Source: Actinomycetes bacterium (lineage in GTDB: Bacteria > Actinomycetota > Actinomycetes > Actinomycetales > JAJYRW01). Taken from it: a DNA stretch of 5,239 nucleotides. Made by a program: the position numbers and the translations under genes. The stretch's first letter is position 1. The number at the start of each line of letters is the position of its first letter. This document shows positions 1 to 2,880 of the stretch, one piece after another. The stretch lies in NCBI GenBank assembly GCA_021793895.1, contig JAJYRW010000132.1, forward strand, positions 1 to 5,239, in the 5' to 3' direction. The notes under the pieces are model-generated. The model was given only the letters and a program-made list of their open reading frames with translations. It was not told the origin of the DNA and ran no database searches.

Positions 1-311
1 TCGCGACCTAGCTGCCAGTCTTCGCGCTTATCAAGAAAGCCAGCGCGGCCAGTTCAGGCAGCACAAACTGCGGAAGAAACGGGGGCTTTCGGGCTGCGGG
101 TGATTTCCAAGGGCTGATCAGCGTCTGCGGGGCGGATCAGCGGGGCCTTAGTACTGAGGCCGGTTACCGCGCAGCCGACATCATGCACATTCGCTCCGCG
201 CGCATAGCGGCGGTCGCGTTGAAGGCATGAGTCGTGTGCATGACACAAATTGAATCACATGGCCGCAGCGGCGCTGCCACGGGGTCGGGGTGGAGTGTTG
301 CACTTCCGGAT
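1..311. other. Non-coding or gene-end stretch with no supported gene
   Basis: No convincing gene is seen here. Minus-strand reading frames that could run off the left edge are all closed by stops within the first 32 bases. On the plus strand two frames are open from the edge: one ends at the TGA at 101-103 (its last residues are charged, ending KLRKKRGLSGCG) and one at the TGA at 115-117. Either could be the last codons of a gene lying to the left, but nothing distinguishes a real tail from chance. Short minus-strand frames in this stretch have no recognisable domain or ribosome site. The stretch carries a 10-bp perfect palindrome GCTGATCAGC (113-122) and the stem-loop at 144-161. Confidence 0.5.
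144..161. repeat. 18-bp palindrome / stem-loop
   Basis: GGCCTTAGTACTGAGGCC is an almost perfect palindrome: a 7-bp stem (144-150 with 155-161, one G-T wobble) around a GTAC loop. No T-run follows it on either strand, so it is not a standard intrinsic terminator. It could be an operator, an RNA hairpin at the end of an upstream transcript, or chance. Confidence 0.5.
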
Positions 312-422
312 TTGGCGGGGTTCTGACGCAACCCCCGAACTGTTCGAAGATTTTTGTCACATGAGTCACAACAGTTAACATGCGCATCATTTCCAGCAGG
401 GGTTCCGTCAGAACCCCGCCAA
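312..422. repeat. 111-bp inverted-repeat element with hairpin arms (REPIN- or MITE-like)
   Basis: TTGGCGGGGTTCTGACG (312-328) is repeated exactly in inverted orientation at 406-422. After one mismatch (329 and 405) the pairing continues for six more bases, AACCCC (330-335) with GGGGTT (399-404). Farther in, AACTGTT (338-344) pairs with AACAGTT (370-376). Each arm is also a hairpin on its own: GGGGTT 317-322 with AACCCC 330-335, and GGGGTTC 399-405 with GAACCCC 411-417. Two inverted palindromic units with a short spacer is the architecture of REP doublets (REPINs) and of some miniature transposable elements. It lies about 115 bases past the stop of the SulP gene and has no T-run, so a simple terminator is less likely. 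No flanking target duplication is visible. The inverted repeat is certain; the class of element is inference. Confidence 0.75.
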
Positions 423-429
423 GTCAAGT

Positions 430-496
430 TCTAGACACGCTCCAAGTTGGCGCAAGTCACGCTCTAGACACGGCTCTAAGTTGGCGCAAGCCACGC
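430..496. repeat. Two-copy tandem repeat, 33 and 34 bp
   Basis: Copy 1 (430-462) and copy 2 (463-496) lie head to tail. Both begin TCTAGACACG and share AAGTTGGCGCAAG followed by a CACGC end. They differ by one inserted G (473) and two substitutions (C443/T477 and T457/C491). The pair sits between the inverted-repeat element and the 3' end of the SulP gene. It is non-coding on both strands as far as can be seen, and its function is unknown. Confidence 0.85.
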
Positions 497-537
497 GCCT
501 CCACTCGCACCGCGGAGTTCTAATACCCCAAAGGGAC

Positions 538-2064
538 CTATTCGCCGCCCAGATGCCCCGCGAGCCGGGCGTGCCGCTCGGCACTGGCTTCGTTCAGCCC
601 GGTAATCGTGACCTTTTTGCCCTTCGCGGCATACTTAGTCTCGATTGCGTCCAATGTGGCAACGGTGGAGGCGTCCCAAATGTGGGACTGGCTCAAATCA
701 ATCACCACGTTTTTCGGATCACCGGTGTAATCAAACTGATAAACCAGGTCATTCGATGATGCCCACAGCAGCTCACCCAAAACGGCGTAAACGCGCGTGT
801 CTTCATCCGGGCGATCCACTTCCACGACACGCGTAAAATGCGCTACGCGGTTGACGAACATGACCGCGGCCACGATGACGCCTACCACGACTCCGTAGGC
901 GAGGTTGCTCGTTGCAACCGTGACGATCACGGTGGTGAGCATGACGGCCGTTTCACTCTTGGGCATGCGCCGCAGTGTGGCGAAGCGAATCGAATGCCAA
1001 TCAAATGTCGCCACCGAGACCATGATCATGATTGCAACAAGCGCAGCCATTGGAATCTGGCCAATGATGTCACCGAAACCGACCACCAGTACGAGCAGAA
1101 AGAACCCGGCGAGAAACGTGGAAATCCGCGTCCGCGCCCGGGAAACCTTCACATTCACCATGGTTTGACCGATCATCGCGCAGCCACCCATACCGCCGAA
1201 GAAACCGGTAACAATGTTCGCCACGCCCTGCCCCCATGCTTCGCGGGTCTTATTGGAATGCGTATCGGTGATGTCGTCGACAAGTTTGGCGGTCATCAAA
1301 GATTCCATTAGGCCAACCAGCGCCATCGCAAGCGCAACGGGGCCAATGATTCGCAGGGTTTCCAGGTTCAGCGGAACGTCGGGTAAGAACCACTGCGGCA
1401 GCGAAGAGGGCAGCTCACCCTGATCGGCAACATTAGGAACGTTAATCGAAAAAATCATGGTCACAGCAGTCAGCAGCACAATGGCGATGAGCGGAGCTGG
1501 GATCGCCTCGCTAATTTTTGGCAGGAACACCATCAGCGCCAAGGCGGCGGCGACCATGACATAAACGGGCCAGCCCACTCCGACGAGGTAGGGCATTTGT
1601 GCCCAGAAAATTAAAATCGCCAGCGCGTTGACGAAGCCGATCATCACGCTGCGCGGAATAAACCGCATCAGTCGCGCCACGCCCAACAAAGCGAGCACAA
1701 TTTGAATCGCGCCAGCCAAGAGCACGGTCGCAATTAGGTAGTCAAAACCGTGCTCGCGCATCACCGGTGCGATCACCAGCGCCACCGCGCCCGTAGCGGC
1801 GGAAATCATCGCCGGACGTCCGCCTAAAAACGCGATCGACACCGCCATTGTGAAGGATGCAAAGAGCCCGACCCGCGGGTCAACGCCCGCGATGATCGAG
1901 AAGGAAATCGCCTCGGGAATCAGCGCGAGCGCCACAATGAGGCCGCCCAACACCTCGATGCGTAAACGGCGCGGGCTGCGCAGCGCCTCCCACGCTGAGG
2001 TTGCCGGTGATGAGTCGGCTTGGGGTGGCGCAACCGGCCGGGGTGATGTGGGCGAGTTTTTCAA
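538..2064 (-). CDS. SulP-family inorganic anion transporter with C-terminal STAS domain
   Basis: This is a secondary transporter of the inner membrane. SulP members carry sulfate, bicarbonate or related anions, and the substrate cannot be read from the sequence. From the start chosen here the protein is 508 residues. A Pro/Ser-rich cytosolic tail (about 1-24) is followed by a long multi-helix membrane domain (about 37-400) that opens with the SulP-type motif IPEAISFSIIAGVDP. A STAS domain follows (about 415-505), with VVIDLS leading to IWDAST; its DAS is at about 464-466. Length and order are normal for bacterial SulP proteins. The stop is TAG (complement of 538-540). I chose TTG at 2064 because GGAG (complement of 2071-2074) lies six bases upstream. 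A GTG at 2133 in the same frame would add 23 residues, but it has no ribosome site and falls inside the 17-bp repeats. It is transcribed away from nrdA, with no evident functional tie to it. Confidence 0.93.
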   Translation of the reverse strand: MKNSPTSPRPVAPPQADSSPATSAWEALRSPRRLRIEVLGGLIVALALIPEAISFSIIAGVDPRVGLFASFTMAVSIAFLGGRPAMISAATGAVALVIAPVMREHGFDYLIATVLLAGAIQIVLALLGVARLMRFIPRSVMIGFVNALAILIFWAQMPYLVGVGWPVYVMVAAALALMVFLPKISEAIPAPLIAIVLLTAVTMIFSINVPNVADQGELPSSLPQWFLPDVPLNLETLRIIGPVALAMALVGLMESLMTAKLVDDITDTHSNKTREAWGQGVANIVTGFFGGMGGCAMIGQTMVNVKVSRARTRISTFLAGFFLLVLVVGFGDIIGQIPMAALVAIMIMVSVATFDWHSIRFATLRRMPKSETAVMLTTVIVTVATSNLAYGVVVGVIVAAVMFVNRVAHFTRVVEVDRPDEDTRVYAVLGELLWASSNDLVYQFDYTGDPKNVVIDLSQSHIWDASTVATLDAIETKYAAKGKKVTITGLNEASAERHARLAGHLGGE

Positions 2065-2109
2065 TGCGGGCTCCAAAAATCCTTGCGCGCTTGCGGGCTG
2101 CGTGTGCCG

Positions 2110-2194
2110 GGGTGACTTTGCGCGCCGGGTCACTTTGCACGCCGGGTCACTTTGCGCGCCAGATAACTTTGCGCTCCGGGTACCTTTGCGCGCC
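2110..2194. repeat. Five tandem copies of a 17-bp repeat
   Basis: Units start at 2110, 2127, 2144, 2161 and 2178 without gaps. The consensus is GGGTCACTTTGCGCGCC. Units 1 to 3 are nearly identical (one difference each at most), whereas unit 4 (AGATAACTTTGCGCTCC) and unit 5 (GGGTACCTTTGCGCGCC) have drifted. A sixth unit at 2195 keeps only GGGACAC. The array ends about 45 bases upstream of the proposed SulP start. A 17-bp period is not a multiple of three, so the array is unlikely to be selected as coding sequence. It may be a repeated protein-binding site or a slippage-prone minisatellite. Confidence 0.9.
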
Positions 2195-2204
2195 GGGACA
2201 CCGG

Positions 2205-2287
2205 GCGGTCACGCGGTCGGTAAATCTTCGCGCTATCTGTCGCGACCGCTAGATACCCTACGGTCTCGCTCAATGTGAGCTGACCGC
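2205..2287. promoter_or_regulatory. Cluster of CGGTC motifs and dyads upstream of the SulP gene
   Basis: CGGTC or its complement GACCG occurs at 2206-2210, 2214-2218, 2244-2248, 2261-2265 and 2282-2286. Two pairs form dyads. GCGGTCG (2213-2219) faces CGACCGC (2243-2249). CGGTC (2261-2265) faces GACCG (2282-2286), with an inner pair GCTCA (2268-2272) and TGAGC (2276-2280) around an ATG loop. GTCGCGAC (2239-2246) is a perfect palindrome. The position, upstream of both divergent genes, suits operator sites, but no known regulator consensus was recognised. No convincing -35/-10 pair for the SulP gene was found here. Confidence 0.3.
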
Positions 2288-2416
2288 TCGGTGCAAATAC
2301 CACGCCAAATGCCGCACATGCCCAACTGCAAAAAGCACCGCGCCCAACCCCAAACGTGCGCCGCGCTCATTGCCAACTAACCTCACGCCCGCAACGTTTT
2401 ATCGAAAATCATCCAA
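2288..2416. other. Intergenic spacer without recognised signals
   Basis: Nothing identifiable is seen between the CGGTC cluster and the DnaA box. The stretch is rich in C and A on the plus strand and has no gene-like reading frame, strong hairpin or recognised promoter. Confidence 0.5.
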
Positions 2417-2425
2417 TTATGCACA
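2417..2425 (+). promoter_or_regulatory. DnaA box
   Basis: TTATGCACA fits the DnaA-box consensus TTATNCACA at every defined position. It lies 34 bases upstream of the proposed nrdA -35 element. DnaA boxes near the nrdAB promoter are established for Escherichia coli, where DnaA takes part in cell-cycle control of ribonucleotide reductase. Only one exact box is visible here, so binding is an inference. Confidence 0.5.
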
Positions 2426-2435
2426 AGCCAATCCA

Positions 2436-2451
2436 ACACAACCACTGGGCC
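2436..2451 (+). promoter_or_regulatory. Degenerate upstream NrdR half-site
   Basis: ACACAA at 2436-2441 matches the left half of an NrdR box and begins exactly 31 bases before the strong box at 2467. The right half is not conserved. NrdR boxes normally occur as pairs about three helical turns apart, so this is where a partner site would be expected. Confidence 0.35.
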
Positions 2452-2459
2452 TACCTTGA

Positions 2460-2488
2460 TCGACGGACACAAGATGTAGTGGTAGTGT
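2460..2488 (+). promoter_or_regulatory. Predicted nrdA promoter
   Basis: The -35 candidate TCGACG (2460-2465) matches TTGACA at four of six positions. After a 17-bp spacer comes TAGTGT (2483-2488), which fits the actinobacterial -10 pattern TANNNT. Transcription would start near 2495, right at the 5' edge of the riboswitch fold. The 17-bp spacer is almost wholly occupied by the NrdR box. An alternative -10, TACCTT at 2452-2457, has no good -35 partner. Confidence 0.45.
2467..2482 (+). promoter_or_regulatory. NrdR box
   Basis: ACACAAGATGTAGTGG agrees at 13 of 16 positions with the palindromic NrdR consensus ACACWATATATWGTGT (recalled, not searched). NrdR is the (d)ATP-sensing zinc-ribbon/ATP-cone repressor of ribonucleotide reductase operons. 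Lying between the proposed -35 and -10 elements, a bound repressor would directly block RNA polymerase. Confidence 0.7.
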
Positions 2489-2490
2489 CG

Positions 2491-2700
2491 GCATCGCAGC
2501 TGGTTCACCCCTCAGCCAGAGGGGAGCTAAGAGGGAATCTGGTGCAACTCCAGAACTGCCCCGCAGCGGTAATCGGGAACGATCGCCGTCACACGCACTG
2601 ACAACTTGTTGGGAAGCGACGGCCAGTAGGAACCGAGTTCGGCATTCAACGCGTAAATCCGAACTCGCAGCCCGTGAGTCCGAAGACCTGCCAGCGCACC
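2491..2700 (+). promoter_or_regulatory. Cobalamin (coenzyme B12) riboswitch
   Basis: The conserved blocks of the cobalamin aptamer appear in order. P1/P2 begins with GCTGGT (2499-2504), which pairs with ACC and AGC in the B12 box. A hairpin CCCCTC/GAGGGG follows (2508-2513 with 2519-2524). Next is GGGAATCTGGTG (2533-2544), with stem TCTGG/CCAGA (2538-2542 with 2550-2554), then CTGCCCCGCAGCGGTAA (2556-2572). The accessory domain has stem GCCGTC/GACGGC (2585-2590 with 2618-2623), the block GGCCAGTAGG (2621-2630) and a 9-bp stem (2634-2642 with 2659-2667). The B12 box is AGTCCGAAGACCTGCC (2677-2692). The large accessory domain suggests an adenosylcobalamin-type aptamer. It lies in the nrdA leader, so B12 binding should reduce nrdA expression, as shown for Streptomyces nrdABS. 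Confidence 0.95.
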
Positions 2701-2737
2701 GCGAGCACCCGCTTGCGGTGGTCCGAGGCCTCGCGGG

Positions 2738-2878
2738 ATGGGCCAGGGGACGAAGCACCGGCCAATAATTTTGGACGGCGCCGCACCGGCTTTTCATTTT
2801 GCCGTTCGGCTTGGTCTTCTCTTCTTTTCTTCCCTCGCGGTCTCGCACCGGACAGTTTCGCAACACATCGAGGGATGA
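2738..2878 (+). CDS. Possible 46-codon upstream ORF in the nrdA leader
   Basis: An ATG at 2738 opens a 46-codon frame that ends in TGA at 2876-2878. The stop overlaps the ATG at 2875 as ATGA, the usual sign of translational coupling. GAGG (2725-2728) lies nine bases upstream as a possible ribosome site. The predicted peptide begins MGQGTKHRPI, has a hydrophobic middle (VRLGLLFFSSLAV) and ends HIEG; it resembles no family I recognise. A 46-codon frame without a stop is not rare at this base composition, so chance is a serious alternative. If real, it would be a leader peptide or reinitiation device between the riboswitch and nrdA. Confidence 0.22.
   Translation: MGQGTKHRPIILDGAAPAFHFAVRLGLLFFSSLAVSHRTVSQHIEG
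2780..2800 (+). terminator. Weak terminator-like hairpin in the riboswitch expression platform
   Basis: GCCG (2780-2783) and CGGC (2787-2790) form a 4-bp stem with a CAC loop, directly followed by TTTTCATTTT. Just upstream, CCG/CGG and CCAA/TTGG form a second interrupted hairpin (2758-2778). The stem is too short for a confident intrinsic terminator. Further GCCG (2801-2804) and CGGC (2807-2810) blocks could swap partners with it. Confidence 0.3.
2831..2875 (+). promoter_or_regulatory. Candidate Shine-Dalgarno sequestering helix
   Basis: TCCCTCG (2831-2837) is perfectly complementary to CGAGGGA (2869-2875), the nrdA ribosome site plus the first base of the upstream ATG. The helix would have seven pairs and a 31-base loop. 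CGAGG at 2724-2728, just after the aptamer, could instead pair with CCTCG at 2833-2837 and free the ribosome site. This is the geometry of a translational riboswitch. The complementarity is seen; the switching is inferred. Confidence 0.45.
2870..2874 (+). promoter_or_regulatory. Ribosome binding site of nrdA
   Basis: GAGGG ends six bases before the ATG at 2881 but directly abuts the ATG at 2875. Normal spacing therefore favours 2881 as the start codon, unless ribosomes reinitiate at 2875 after reading the upstream ORF. Confidence 0.65.
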
Positions 2879-2880
2879 GT

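Noticed and set aside
312..422. Inverted repeat as a simple intrinsic terminator of the SulP gene
   Set aside because: No T-run follows the hairpins on either strand and the arms are separated by 77 bases. A terminator role is not excluded but is not supported.
361..422. CRISPR-like array in the left region
   Set aside because: Repeats here are one inverted pair and one adjacent two-copy tandem; there are no regularly spaced direct repeats with unique spacers and no cas genes.
164..427. 87-codon minus-strand frame in the left non-coding region
   Set aside because: It runs across the inverted-repeat element, has no recognisable domain, and competes with other equally poor frames in the same stretch.
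838..1311. 157-codon plus-strand frame inside the SulP gene
   Set aside because: It is antisense to a clearly conserved transporter; its His/Asp/Arg-rich product is typical of a shadow frame.
2001..2278. Plus-strand frames reading through the 17-bp repeats (repetitive Leu/Arg/Ala peptides)
   Set aside because: They start within the antisense of the transporter, and the periodic peptide is simply the product of the DNA repeat.
2755..2851. GCACCGG occurring three times (2755, 2783, 2845)
   Set aside because: A 7-mer without regular spacing or flanking similarity in a G+C-rich leader; probably chance.
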